In this document: piece after piece, positions 17,205-26,620 of the stretch
Layout: every line of letters begins with the position of its first letter
How positions within the stretch are numbered: position 1 is the first letter of the stretch
NCBI RefSeq assembly: GCF_017115165.1
Contig: NZ_JABXKF010000023.1
Location: forward strand, 1 to 64,000
DNA: 64,000 nt
Source of the DNA: Nostoc sp. LPT
Lineage (GTDB): Bacteria; Cyanobacteriota; Cyanobacteriia; Cyanobacteriales; Nostocaceae
Direction: 5' to 3'
The notes under the pieces: model-generated
The model's input: the letters and a program-made list of their open reading frames with translations, nothing else
Told to the model about the DNA's origin: nothing
Databases searched by the model: none
Position numbers and translations under genes: made by a program

Positions 17205-17288
17205 AAATAGAGTTTTAAATCGGTGGTGTTTTCATCCTGGTAAATGGTTCACCACCGATACCACTTTTATAAATGGGTAACTCTATTT
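17205..17288. promoter_or_regulatory. Nested inverted repeats between divergent small genes
   Basis: Outer arms AAATAGAGTT (17205-17214) and AACTCTATTT (17279-17288) are perfect; inner arms ATCGGTGGTG (17219-17228) and CACCACCGAT (17250-17259) are also perfect. All lie in the divergent gap, so they may be operators for both genes, or form a cruciform. The outer right arm ends two bases before the start codon at 17290. Confidence 0.75.
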
Positions 17289-17289
17289 T

Positions 17290-17667
17290 ATGTTCACAAG
17301 GTCAGAACTCGAAATCAAAACCACTGCTGAGTTGAGAGACTTGTGTAGGCGTTACGGATTAAAGCCTACTGGGAATGGAGGCTACAAGACTAGTTGGATT
17401 GTCACCTTAATGGCATTCCCGCAGATAGCACTCGCTCAAATAAGGCAGGGAAGAGGGTTAAAGTCTCCAGGTTTCAGTGTTATTCAATTCCTCGAAGGGG
17501 TGGTAGATGAGATGAACTCACCCACTGATGAGCAAGTGGCGTTGATTAAGCTGACGATGGAGGGCAAAGCGATGAGCTATCCTGACAGATATGCTCAAGA
17601 AAATTTGCTTAACTTGCACAAAGCTAAGATGCACCTTGAAATGGCGATCGGACTGCTAACCCAGTAA
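17290..17667 (+). CDS. Small SAP-domain-like protein, unknown function
   Basis: The 125-residue protein begins with a SAP-like helix pair (LEIKTTAELRDLCRRYGLKP) of the type used to bind DNA, with the usual leucines and the Gly before Lys/Pro, followed by GNGGYKTSWIVTLM. The middle contains PGFSVIQFLEGVVDEM and the C-terminus is helical. I do not recognise the full family. It is divergent from a ribbon-helix-helix-like gene across nested palindromes and ends at a rho-independent terminator. Its start codon lies immediately after the outer inverted repeat, so repression by that site is easy to imagine. Confidence 0.65.
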   Translation: MFTRSELEIKTTAELRDLCRRYGLKPTGNGGYKTSWIVTLMAFPQIALAQIRQGRGLKSPGFSVIQFLEGVVDEMNSPTDEQVALIKLTMEGKAMSYPDRYAQENLLNLHKAKMHLEMAIGLLTQ

Positions 17668-17692
17668 ATCAGTTTAAAACCATAACACATCT

Positions 17693-17725
17693 AGTCCCCA
17701 ACATCCTAAGCTTAGGGACTTTTTT
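17693..17725 (+). terminator. Rho-independent terminator
   Basis: AGTCCC and GGGACT arms, with part of the loop also able to pair (CTAAGCTTAG), are followed by six T residues. It ends the 17290 transcript before leuS. Confidence 0.85.
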
Positions 17726-17920
17726 ATGTCCTATATACCCAAAGTTGCTGGACTTTAGGGATATAAGATAGATAGAAATAGAGGGTAGAAAGAAATAGTA
17801 AATTGATTTTATAAATTAAATTAGAAAATTACTAGACAGATAATTCCCTCAATATAGTAGTTCAAATGTACTAGCAAAGATCAAATACTAGAAAATTAGT
17901 AGAAGTAAAGTGTAACAGGC

Positions 17921-20569
17921 ATGAAACCATTGGAAATACGTGATTCTGTTGATTCCCGATATAACCCAGCAGCAATTGAGGAAAAATGGCAAAAAACATG
18001 GGTAGAACTTGGCTTAGATAAAACACCGACAGCTAGCAACAAGCCAAAATTCTACGCTCTTTCCATGTTTCCTTATCCATCGGGCAGCCTACACATGGGT
18101 CACGTCCGTAATTATACGATTACCGATGTGATTGCCCGCCTCAAGCGAATGCAAGGGTATCGGGTAATACACCCAATGGGTTGGGATGCCTTTGGCTTGC
18201 CAGCAGAAAACGCTGCCATTGACCGTGGTGTACCACCAGCAAAATGGACTTATCAGAATATGGCTCAGATGCGGCAACAATTGCAGCGTCTTGGTTTATC
18301 CATTGATTGGGAATGCGAACTTGCTACCTGTTCACCAGATTATTACAAGTGGACACAATGGATTTTCTTGCAGTTTTTGCAAGCAGGGTTAGCTTATCAA
18401 AAAGAAGCAGCAGTAAACTGGGACCCGATTGATCAAACTGTACTGGCAAATGAGCAAGTTGATAACGAAGGACGTTCTTGGCGGAGTGGGGCAATAGTTG
18501 AGCGCAAATTATTACGCCAGTGGTTTTTCAAGATTACCGACTATGCCGAAGAATTACTCAATGACTTGCATCAATTGACAGGTTGGCCGGAACGCGTCAA
18601 ATCGATGCAGGCAAACTGGATTGGCAAATCTACAGGCGCTTACTTAGAATTTCCCATCATTGGGATAGATGAAAAAATCGGAGTGTACACCACACGCCCA
18701 GATACAGTTTATGGTGTTAGCTACCTAGTGTTAGCACCAGAACATCCCTTAACAAAGCGCATCACTACAAAAGAACAACAAGCAGCGGTAGAAGCCTTTA
18801 TTAAAGAGGTTTCCCATCAAAGTGAGTTGGAACGTACTGCTGACGACAAACCTAAGCGGGGTATCCCCACAGGTGGTAAGGCAATTAACCCATTTACAGG
18901 GGAAGAAGTGCCGATTTGGATTGCTGACTATGTACTGTATGAGTATGGTACTGGAGCAGTTATGGGTGTACCAGCACACGATGTCCGGGATTTTAAGTTT
19001 GCCAAAAATTACGATTTGCCAGTTGATTTTGTCATCGTTTCTCCACATGATGTTGCAGGCTTTGACTTAACTCCAACATTAGAGATTGATGAAGTCACAC
19101 AACTCATTCAAATTGACTACAACCAGGCATACACTGAACCAGGAATTTTAATTAATTCTGGGGCTTTTACTGGTATGACTTCCACAGATGCTAAACAAGC
19201 AATAATTGAATACGCCGAACAACAAGGTTTTGGTAAGGTGCGCGTGCAATATCGCTTGCGGGATTGGTTGATTTCGCGGCAGCGTTACTGGGGCGCACCG
19301 ATACCTGTAATTCACTGTCCCAACTGTGGGATAGTGCCAGTTCCTGCCAAAGATTTGCCAGTACAGTTGCCGGAAAAGGTGGAATTTACTGGACGTGGCG
19401 GTTCACCTTTGACTCAGTTGTCAAGCTGGGTAAATGTACCTTGTCCGACTTGTGGGACTCCGGCAAAGCGGGAAACCGACACGATGGATACTTTTATTGA
19501 TTCCTCGTGGTATTACTTGCGCTTCCCTGACGCTAAGAATGAACAACAAGTTTTCGATTCTAGTAAAATAAACGACTGGATGCCAGTTGATCAGTATGTG
19601 GGCGGGATTGAACATGCGATTTTACATTTGTTGTATTCGCGGTTCTTTACTAAGGTTCTGCGGGACAGAGGCTTGTTAAATTTTGACGAACCTTTCCAAC
19701 GCCTGTTAACTCAAGGTATGGTGCAGGGTTTAACTTACCTAAATCCTAATAAGGGTGGTAAAGATAAATGGATTCCTTCTAATCTGGTAAATTCAGCTGA
19801 CCCGCGCGACCCCCAGACAGGTGAACCGTTACAACGTCTCTATGCCACCATGTCTAAATCAAAGGGCAACGGTGTAGCGCCAGAAGATGTAATTTCCAAA
19901 TACGGTGTGGATACAGCGCGGATGTTCATCTTGTTCAAAGCGCCGCCAGAAAAAGATTTGGAATGGGATGAAGCCGATGTGGAAGGACAATTCCGCTTTT
20001 TAAATCGGGTTTGGCGTTTGGTGACAGATTATATTGCGGCTGGGGTATCCCGTAAAAAAGCTCAACTCTTTGATTTAACTAAAGCAGAAAAGGAGTTGCG
20101 GCGGGCAATTCACACGGCTATTCAAGCGGTGACAGAAGACGTCGAAGACGAATATCAATTCAACACAGCTATTTCAGAATTGATGAAGTTGAGTAACGCC
20201 CTAACTGATGCTGACGCAAAAAATTCACCAATTTACGCAGAAGGTATTCAGACTTTGGTGGTGTTACTAGCACCCTTTGCACCACACATTGCTGATGAAT
20301 TGTGGCATTTATTGGGTGAAAGTGATTCTGTTCATACTCAAACTTGGCCATCATTTGACCCGGCTGCTTTGGTAGCTGATGAAATCACTTTAGTGATTCA
20401 AGTTATGGGTAAAACTCGCGGTTCGATTCAAGTACCAGCACAAGCAGATAAAGCAGCGTTGGAGAAATATGCCCGTGAATCAGAAATTGCCCAGCGTTAC
20501 ATCGAAGGCAAAGAGATTAAAAAGGTAATTGTAGTGCCTGGAAAGTTGGTGAATTTTGTAGTTAGCTAA
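17921..20569 (+). CDS. leuS: Leucyl-tRNA synthetase
   Basis: The 882-residue class I enzyme charges tRNA-Leu. The HIGH box appears as HMGH within [16 protein letters not shown] (about 50-65), the editing domain with [20 protein letters not shown] lies at about 230-420, a zinc-type insert (CPNCG, CPTCG) at about 465-520, and the KMSKS loop is MSKSKGNG (about 644). The C-terminal anticodon-binding and small docking domains are complete. Length is normal for bacteria. It starts at the ATG at 17921 and appears to be alone, preceded by a terminator. Confidence 0.98.
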   Translation: MKPLEIRDSVDSRYNPAAIEEKWQKTWVELGLDKTPTASNKPKFYALSMFPYPSGSLHMGHVRNYTITDVIARLKRMQGYRVIHPMGWDAFGLPAENAAIDRGVPPAKWTYQNMAQMRQQLQRLGLSIDWECELATCSPDYYKWTQWIFLQFLQAGLAYQKEAAVNWDPIDQTVLANEQVDNEGRSWRSGAIVERKLLRQWFFKITDYAEELLNDLHQLTGWPERVKSMQANWIGKSTGAYLEFPIIGIDEKIGVYTTRPDTVYGVSYLVLAPEHPLTKRITTKEQQAAVEAFIKEVSHQSELERTADDKPKRGIPTGGKAINPFTGEEVPIWIADYVLYEYGTGAVMGVPAHDVRDFKFAKNYDLPVDFVIVSPHDVAGFDLTPTLEIDEVTQLIQIDYNQAYTEPGILINSGAFTGMTSTDAKQAIIEYAEQQGFGKVRVQYRLRDWLISRQRYWGAPIPVIHCPNCGIVPVPAKDLPVQLPEKVEFTGRGGSPLTQLSSWVNVPCPTCGTPAKRETDTMDTFIDSSWYYLRFPDAKNEQQVFDSSKINDWMPVDQYVGGIEHAILHLLYSRFFTKVLRDRGLLNFDEPFQRLLTQGMVQGLTYLNPNKGGKDKWIPSNLVNSADPRDPQTGEPLQRLYATMSKSKGNGVAPEDVISKYGVDTARMFILFKAPPEKDLEWDEADVEGQFRFLNRVWRLVTDYIAAGVSRKKAQLFDLTKAEKELRRAIHTAIQAVTEDVEDEYQFNTAISELMKLSNALTDADAKNSPIYAEGIQTLVVLLAPFAPHIADELWHLLGESDSVHTQTWPSFDPAALVADEITLVIQVMGKTRGSIQVPAQADKAALEKYARESEIAQRYIEGKEIKKVIVVPGKLVNFVVS

Positions 20570-20744
20570 GTACAGCTTTGCATAAAATCGTGGCAAATTA
20601 AGGGTTTAAATTTAAACGCAGATGCGCTTCGCCTTTTTGCAGGGTAGGGGCGCAGATAATTCGCCACGAATTAATAAAATGTTGTAATTAGAATCGATAA
20701 AATTATAAATGTAGCCTGAACAAAACATCAGAGGATTTACATCC

Positions 20745-21071
20745 GTGACACTCAAAGAGTTAGAACAACAACTTCTTGCCCTCAGTCCTGATGAAAAATT
20801 GCAGGCTATACAGTTACTTGCTCAAAGTCTTGGCAACAATTGGCAAGGAATTGAAAAAACTCCTAGAGTCTGTGGTGGAGAGGCTCGCATCGCTAAAACT
20901 CGTATTCCTGTTTGGGTACTTGTGGAAGCTCGCCATCTTGGATATAGTGATGCTGACCTTTTGACAAGCTATCCAACCATTACAGCTATAGATTTAGCTA
21001 ATGCTTGGGTATATGCAGAAGCTTATCCCGATGAAATCGAATTGGCAATTGAGCGTAATGAGGTTGCCTAA
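20745..21071 (+). CDS. DUF433-family antitoxin
   Basis: The 108-residue protein carries a DUF433 domain (about 45-100: GEARIAKTRIPVWVLVEARH, GYSDADLLTSYPTITAIDLA), a winged/homeodomain-like fold found as the antitoxin partner of PIN-like DUF5615 toxins. An N-terminal helix (LKELEQQLLALSPDEKLQAI) resembles the addiction-module helix found in such antitoxins. It starts at a GTG (20745). The downstream DUF5615 frame follows in the same frame right after the TAA stop. It is likely to repress the pair and neutralise the nuclease. Confidence 0.85.
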   Translation: MTLKELEQQLLALSPDEKLQAIQLLAQSLGNNWQGIEKTPRVCGGEARIAKTRIPVWVLVEARHLGYSDADLLTSYPTITAIDLANAWVYAEAYPDEIELAIERNEVA

Positions 21072-21074
21072 TCG

Positions 21075-21416
21075 ATAGCACGATTTTATGCAGATGAGCA
21101 GTTTCCATTTCCAGTTGTGGAATTATTACGCGCTTTGGGACATGATGTTTTGACAGTTCAACAAGCAGAAAATGCAGACCAAGGTATACCTGATGAGGAA
21201 GTGCTAGCATTTGCCATAAGTCAAGAACGCTCAATATTAACTATCAACAGAGTTGATTTTATCCGTTTGCATCGTCGTGATTCTAACCACTTCGGTATTA
21301 TTGTTTGCACGAACAATCGTAATTGGGAACAATTTGTAGCACGGATAGATGAGGCTGTGGCAGCAGAAGAACCGTTGCAAGGAAAACTAATTCGTGTGGT
21401 ACGTCCAGTCACTTAA
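21075..21416 (+). CDS. DUF5615 PIN-like toxin with ATA at the start position
   Basis: The frame reads ARFYADEQFPFPVVELLR from codon 2, exactly the start of this toxin family, whose relatives begin M-A-R-F-Y-A-D. Here the expected ATG is ATA (21075-21077), and the antitoxin's TAA lies one codon before it in the same frame. The first available standard start, GTG at 21117, would remove the D-E motif of the PIN-like active site. The rest (ILTINRVDFIRLHR, HFGIIVC) is intact to the stop at 21416. Either the toxin has been silenced by loss of its start codon, or it is made weakly from ATA by coupling. Loss is the simpler reading. Confidence 0.7.
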   Translation: MARFYADEQFPFPVVELLRALGHDVLTVQQAENADQGIPDEEVLAFAISQERSILTINRVDFIRLHRRDSNHFGIIVCTNNRNWEQFVARIDEAVAAEEPLQGKLIRVVRPVT

Positions 21417-21564
21417 AAAGGTTTTGATGGAACGCGCAAATGCTAAAGTCGTCAAGTATATGTTGCAACAACTTTTTTATCGGTAGTTGACTTCTCTGGT
21501 GTATGTGTATTTAAAAACATCTATCTGATCGTCTAGAAAGTTGGACTGTTTTATTTATACACAA

Positions 21565-21602
21565 AAAAGCGCTTGAGAGTTTTGCTCACTCAAGCGCTTT
21601 TC
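21565..21602. terminator. Strong hairpin, bidirectional terminator-like
   Basis: A 13-bp perfect stem (AAAAGCGCTTGAG with CTCAAGCGCTTTT) is flanked by A and T runs. It probably ends the toxin-antitoxin transcript. Confidence 0.85.
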
Positions 21603-22626
21603 CGTAAAAGCTTATACCAACTCACTCGTTTGATGCAACATTTGAAATCTGCAACACTCCCTGAGGAGGGAGTATTACGGGGATAACTTGTGACAAACAT
21701 GTGTGAAATGGTATCACTCCTTGCACTAACTAAGAATATCTCTTTTGCAAGAGTACCGGGGATCTAGTGAGTGACAGTTTATGAACTGAACACTAGTTAA
21801 AAACGACTCACCGTGAATAGTAACTAAGGAGACTAAGCACGATTGTAGCAATTTTGTAAGTATAGTATAAAAACTTATAGTTTATTAGCGCCCGCCGTCG
21901 GCATCGCTTACCACTAAGTGCAGTATCAAAAAGTGCAGCAATTAGTAGCATAAATATCTCAACTTCTGCGTCAAATTAGTCGCTATCAAATAAGCCAGAA
22001 AAGGCTTGGATATTGGTATCGAAGCGATTTTGACTCAAATAAACCATAGATGAAGGTATTTTTTAGAGAATGGCAACCTAAGAACAAATCTTTGACCCAA
22101 ATAGATTGAAAAGTTTGAGTTGGGTATCTTCTATCTCTTAGCAAACGGTGACATCCAAGTCTTCCGTATAGTGTAGGGGGTTACTTCTTTCGTGGAAGCA
22201 AAACACAACTTTCTCACCACAATTACCCCGATGTTCAAAACGATTTCGCGTTTTTCTATAAAAACAACTGAGGTGGATTATGGGTAGATTTTAAGAATTT
22301 ATTGTACCTATGCCTCATTTAGATAGATGTTTCATCCTTGGCTAAAATAGCCGTTCGCCTACGAGCAGACACCTTAACCTGGCGTCTAAGTGTGTGGTAA
22401 GATTGCCTGGAACAAAGGTTTTATCTGAGTTGGAGTCTGGTATAAATTGCAAAGGTCAAGCTGACCGATCGTTAACTCCCACGATACTTTTCCTATGAAT
22501 TTGGAAAATATACAACAATGCTGGTGACGATCTGAGTGGAATTTGTAGATGAATATCTAGGATTTGCTATCAGACTTAACTAACTTCCCACAATTTTGAC
22601 TTTTATTTGACTTTTAGGATAGACAC
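21603..22626. other. 1-kb region without a gene before the aminotransferase
   Basis: No frame longer than about 60 codons is supported. A small hairpin (ACTCCCT-GAGG-AGGGAGT, 21656-21673) is seen. The rest could be a long 5' leader or hold a small RNA; I could not match it to tmRNA, 6S or RNase P RNA by eye. Confidence 0.4.
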
Positions 22627-23781
22627 ATGAACGATAAGCTGATGCTGATGATTCCAGGCCCTACACCGGTGCCAGAAGCTGCCTTACTGGCATTAGCCAA
22701 GCATCCGATTGGGCACCGTACTAGTGAATTTAGCAACATATTGGCAGAGGTGACAGAAAACCTCAAATGGCTGCACCAAACTCAAAGTGATGTGCTGATG
22801 CTGAATGTCAGTGGTACGGGTGCTGTAGAAGCGGGAATAATTAATTTTCTCTCTCCAGGCGATCGCATTTTAGTTGGTTCTAATGGTAAATTTGGCGAAC
22901 GCTGGGTAGAAATCGGTCAAGCCTACGGTTTGAATGTAGAAGAAGTTAAGGTGGAATGGGGAAAACCCTTAGACCCCGCAGTATTTGCCGAAAAACTCCA
23001 AGCTGATACTCAAAAGCAAATCAAAGCCGTAATCATTACCCACAGTGAAACCTCGACAGGTGTGTTGAATGACTTAGAAAGCATCAATCGCCATGTTAAA
23101 GAACACGGTGAAGCTTTAATTCTCGTTGATGCCGTCACTAGCTTGGGTGCATTCAATTTACCCGTGGATGCTTGGGGTTTGGATATCGTCGCCTCCGGTT
23201 CCCAAAAAGGTTATATGATTCCGCCGGGATTGGGTTTTGTCTCTGTCAGTCCCAAAGCTTGGGAAGCTTACAAAACTGCGAAGCTACCGAAATATTATTT
23301 GGATTTAGGCAAATATCGCAAAGCCACAGCCAAAAATACAACTCCATTTACTCCGCCTGTGAACTTGATCGTAGCGTTACACACCACGTTACGAATCATG
23401 AAAGAAGAAGGCTTGGAATCAATATTTGCTCGACATGAACGGCTCAAAAATGCTACCCGCGCCGCCATTAAAGGGTTAAATTTACCCCTGCTTGCAGCAG
23501 ATAATTCCGCTAGTCCGGCGATTACAGCTGTAGCACCACAAGGAATTGAACCGGATAAAATTCGGTCATTGATGAAAAAACGCTTTGATATTGCCCTCGC
23601 TGGTGGTCAAGATCATTTGAGCAATAAAATTTTCCGTATTGGTCATTTGGGTTTTGTGAGCGATCGCGATATCCTTAGCTGTATAGCATCCTTAGAAGTT
23701 ACCCTCACAGAACTTGGCTACGAAGACTTCACCCCTGGTTCTGGTATAGCAGCAGCAGTTAAAGTGTTTAGTCAGTCCTGA
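22627..23781 (+). CDS. Class V aminotransferase (serine/alanine-glyoxylate type, 'soluble hydrogenase small subunit')
   Basis: The 384-residue PLP enzyme belongs to the group often named small subunit of cyanobacterial soluble hydrogenase, which is really an aminotransferase of the serine/alanine-glyoxylate family. MIPGPTPVPEAALLALAKHP at the N-terminus, NVSGTGAVEAGIINFLSPGD for cofactor binding, the PLP aspartate in LVDAVTSLG and the Schiff-base lysine in SGSQKGYMIPPG are all present. A role in photorespiratory glyoxylate metabolism is inferred from the family. ATG at 22627. It is followed by a clear terminator. Confidence 0.92.
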   Translation: MNDKLMLMIPGPTPVPEAALLALAKHPIGHRTSEFSNILAEVTENLKWLHQTQSDVLMLNVSGTGAVEAGIINFLSPGDRILVGSNGKFGERWVEIGQAYGLNVEEVKVEWGKPLDPAVFAEKLQADTQKQIKAVIITHSETSTGVLNDLESINRHVKEHGEALILVDAVTSLGAFNLPVDAWGLDIVASGSQKGYMIPPGLGFVSVSPKAWEAYKTAKLPKYYLDLGKYRKATAKNTTPFTPPVNLIVALHTTLRIMKEEGLESIFARHERLKNATRAAIKGLNLPLLAADNSASPAITAVAPQGIEPDKIRSLMKKRFDIALAGGQDHLSNKIFRIGHLGFVSDRDILSCIASLEVTLTELGYEDFTPGSGIAAAVKVFSQS

Positions 23782-23791
23782 GTAATAAATC

Positions 23792-23825
23792 AAAAGAGCG
23801 AGTTGATAATTTAACTCGCTCTTTT
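23792..23825 (+). terminator. Rho-independent terminator
   Basis: AAAAGAGCGAGTT and AACTCGCTCTTTT form a 13-bp stem just after the aminotransferase stop codon, running into a T-rich tract. Confidence 0.9.
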
Positions 23826-24125
23826 AATTTGTATATAGAGTAGAAACCGTCAGAGTCAAGAGAGCTCTACATCAATGTTTGCATCAGGTAGAGTTGATGT
23901 GTACATACCTCAATTCTCTAAATGACACCAAGTTGCCCTAGATAGTATTATTTGCTTTGAAGAAAGTCGTACTGTATCTTTGACACTAAACAAGACTAAC
24001 TTTGGCAACTTAGTATCATACCAAATTGCCATCAATAGTATTTATTGTTTGAGATTCTGCTAATAGGCATTTGGTAGAAACTTTTAATCCAAAGTCTAAA
24101 ATCTACAATCCAAAATTGGTATAAT
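23826..24125. other. Intergenic region, nothing recognised
   Basis: About 300 bp of AT-rich sequence between the terminator and the convergent small gene, with no supported gene. A short sequence beginning ACCAA-TTGCC recurs near 23929 and 24020. Confidence 0.4.
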
Positions 24126-24317
24126 CTACGCCGTCTCCAGCCAATCATAAATTTGTTCTAATTGCTCTAGAGTAATTAACCCATATTGCCAAAGAATCAT
24201 TGCCAAAGGGCCTGGGTCTTGCTCCCGATGCCGAAGCGCCACCGCTAGTGATGCTGTGGAAATTGCCAAATCTTCTTGCAAAAAATTAATCATTCGAGAA
24301 TATTTTGATGGTGACAT
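24126..24317 (-). CDS. DUF2949-family small protein
   Basis: A 63-residue conserved cyanobacterial protein of unknown function (SPSKYSRMINFLQEDLAIST, then LRHREQDPGPLAMILWQYGL and LEQLEQIYDWLE). An earlier ATG exists at 24353, but a near-perfect Shine-Dalgarno sequence AAGGAGGTGA (24325-24334 on this strand) sits right before the ATG at 24317, which is therefore chosen. The strong site suggests high translation. It is predicted cytoplasmic and all-helical. No partner is evident. Confidence 0.85.
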   Translation of the reverse strand: MSPSKYSRMINFLQEDLAISTASLAVALRHREQDPGPLAMILWQYGLITLEQLEQIYDWLETA

Positions 24318-24863
24318 TTGTATCTCACCTCCTTGTGCAGAATGTATTGTCATATATCAGTTCACCATTACTCGGTAGACACTAGCCAGTATTTCATCTG
24401 TCACTGTGCCGTTATCGGCTATACACCCCAGCACAGTTTTTGTTAATCTGCCTTTAAGACAGGCTTCCCATAGAGGGTCTGAGAAATAAAAATTCTCATA
24501 CAGATCATCTGCTAGATTATTAAGCAGTATTTTTACCTAATTAAATTCGCTTCATCTTATTTACCTTTGTGTTTTATTTAATTACACAGGTAGTAATAAA
24601 GATTCCATAGCCTATACTCTCTTATTGGCGACTATTTACACTTGCGCCCAAGGGAATATTTTTGAGACCAAAGCTGAAGACTGCGATTTCAGGTTTGAGA
24701 CAGTAGAATTTTACATTATTACCACAGTTTTTAAATAGTAGCGTTACAAGTGCTTTTTGACCACATAAAGTGACATTTTTTACAGAAAAAACATATATTT
24801 CGACCGTATAGGCTCTAAACCGAGTAATTACCCAAATTTTTATCCCCACAAAGCACCGGAGTT
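24318..24863. other. Intergenic region, nothing recognised
   Basis: AT-rich, 546 bp. An 81-codon minus-strand frame (24622-24867) has poor composition and no ribosome binding site and is not accepted. Confidence 0.4.
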
Positions 24864-25364
24864 TCAAAACTCAATTTTGAGAATATCGCCCACTTTCAAC
24901 TTCAATTCGGCAGCTCTTCCAGAACGAAGTTCAATCACCTTATCAATTGGTGTATTGGGGCCATAGGTAGGACAAGGCTCACTTGCACAAGGAGGTGCAG
25001 CAATCTGAATATATTTAACTACACCTTTATGTAGAAATACCATATCCAGGGGTACAGGTACATTCTTCATCCAGAAACTGACTGGTTGTGCTGAAGGGAA
25101 CCCAAACAGCATCCCTCGGTCATCTGGCAAAGCTGGTCGATACATCAACCCCATCGCTTGCTGTTGTGGCGTCTGCGCTACCTCTAATTGAATCGTTGTA
25201 CCATTAGGCACAATGGCTTTAGCAGAAATTGGTAGTTTTTGACCTAAACTCTCTGGTGCTTCAGAACTAGAGGTGAGGCTAGGAGATTTAGCTGTTGTTG
25301 GTACAGAACAACCCATCAGAAAAACACTCAGCACTATCGAGAGCAAACTTAGCTGACGAGTCAT
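24864..25364 (-). CDS. DUF192-family lipoprotein
   Basis: The 166-residue product starts with a lipoprotein signal (LSIVLSVFLMGC, with cysteine 19 as the lipidation site), followed by a Ser/Thr-rich linker and a DUF192 domain (about 45-166). The domain motifs RGMLFGFPSAQPVSFWMKN and VIELRSGRAAELKLKVGD are typical. The biochemical role of DUF192 is unknown. The protein is expected on the periplasmic face of a membrane. It may be alone in its transcript. Confidence 0.88.
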   Translation of the reverse strand: MTRQLSLLSIVLSVFLMGCSVPTTAKSPSLTSSSEAPESLGQKLPISAKAIVPNGTTIQLEVAQTPQQQAMGLMYRPALPDDRGMLFGFPSAQPVSFWMKNVPVPLDMVFLHKGVVKYIQIAAPPCASEPCPTYGPNTPIDKVIELRSGRAAELKLKVGDILKIEF

Positions 25365-25455
25365 ATAGCTTTTCGATTTTGTAATTTAGACTTCAATTTT
25401 ACAGTGTTGTAGGCAGAAAAACCTTTGGGTGGGAGACAACAGCACCCAAAGAAAG

Positions 25456-25480
25456 CATTCCCAATCTGAAACTGGGAATG
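25456..25480. repeat. Short dispersed hairpin repeat
   Basis: CATTCCCA and TGGGAATG arms around nine bases. A related hairpin with the same outline lies at 57269-57293. Such small hairpins are scattered through Nostoc genomes. Confidence 0.65.
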
Positions 25481-25515
25481 AGGCAAGGAGATAGACAAAC
25501 TCCCGCTACAGTATA

Positions 25516-26202
25516 CTAGGATTCTCTTAAAACGTACCCTACGCCTCGCACTGTTTGAATGAGGCGCTTTTGACCTTCATCTTCGATTTTTAACCGCAAG
25601 TAACGGATGTACACTTCAATTACATTCGACTCACCCAGAAAGTCATAACCCCAAACATTTTCTAGAATTTGTTCGCGGGTTAACACTTCACGGGGATGTT
25701 CCATTAAGAATTTTAATAATTCAAATTCCTTCATTGTCAAGTCAATTGGTCGCCCGTTGTGTATGGCGCGGCGAGTTGCTATGTCTAAAATTAGATCCCC
25801 AAAGCGTAATTGCTCCGTGGTATCCACATCGGGTTTTAAGTAGAGGCGAATCAACTTCAAAAAGTCTTCTGAGCGGTAAGGTTTGAGGATGTAATCATCC
25901 GCTCCAGCTTCTAGACAAGCTACACGATCGTCAACTGTATCCCTTGCCATTAAAATCAATACAGGCGATCGCATACCAGTGCTTCTGAGATTTTTGCACA
26001 ATGAGAGTCCTGATTCTCCTGCCAACATCCGGTCTAAAACAATTAAAGCAGGCTGGCGATCGCGACAGTGTTGTAAACCACTTGTCGTATCATGAGCCAA
26101 AATTGATTCATAGCCGGCTTCTTGCAAATCACAAGAAAGCTGATTTGCAAGGCTCTCATCGGTTTCAATCACCAAAACACAGGGACTTTGAGCAACTGTC
26201 AT
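25516..26202 (-). CDS. OmpR-family response regulator, NblR-like
   Basis: The 228-residue transcription factor has an N-terminal receiver (about 8-122) and a winged-helix DNA-binding domain (about 130-226). The phosphoacceptor aspartate is in LIVLDRMLAGESG and the conserved lysine in YILKPYR; the first acidic pocket is reduced to ETDES. The output domain shows LTMKEFELLKFLMEHPREVL and VIEVYIRYLRLKIE, and ends VRGVGYVLRES. It resembles the NblR-type regulators of phycobilisome degradation and stress survival, but I cannot fix the name from sequence alone. No kinase gene is adjacent. Confidence 0.9.
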   Translation of the reverse strand: MTVAQSPCVLVIETDESLANQLSCDLQEAGYESILAHDTTSGLQHCRDRQPALIVLDRMLAGESGLSLCKNLRSTGMRSPVLILMARDTVDDRVACLEAGADDYILKPYRSEDFLKLIRLYLKPDVDTTEQLRFGDLILDIATRRAIHNGRPIDLTMKEFELLKFLMEHPREVLTREQILENVWGYDFLGESNVIEVYIRYLRLKIEDEGQKRLIQTVRGVGYVLRES

Positions 26203-26620
26203 AACAATTTTAGATATTGGATTTGGGATTGTAAAGATATTCCAAAGAAAATCTTTACATCAGTTATAAAGTGCAATTACGAGTTTTTAGTGATGTAGCA
26301 ATCCTGATTTGACGCGCTGCTAAGGATGTTTTAGCACGTTCAGGTGTCAGCTATCGAATTCTTGGATGCAATCTTAATAACTAACTCCAAATTCCATCTC
26401 CATACCAGTAATTCTGGAAGGAAATCAGCAAATGGGGGCATGGGGGAGGCAGTGCGGTCTTCTCCCAAAGGGAGAGGCTAGCGCCAAGGGGTTTCCCCAA
26501 GTGGAGCAACTGCCGTCATAGGGAATAGGTTGATGAGGGCGATAAGGGAAAAGAATTAATAACCAATGCCCAATCCCCATTACCCCTTATCCCCAGAGGG
26601 GGCCCCACCTTCCCCAATCC
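26203..26620. other. Intergenic region with a dispersed repeat
   Basis: No gene. It contains a GC-rich hairpin-forming piece (CTCCCAAAGGGAGAGGCTAG, near 26463) of a type scattered in Nostoc genomes. Confidence 0.45.

Noticed and set aside
21603-22626. tmRNA, 6S RNA or tRNA in the long gap
   Set aside because: No CCA-ended tRNA-like part, no tag frame and no 6S-like long hairpin could be identified by eye.
24622-24867. 81-codon minus-strand frame
   Set aside because: Unlikely composition, no ribosome site, and it overlaps the stop of the DUF192 gene.
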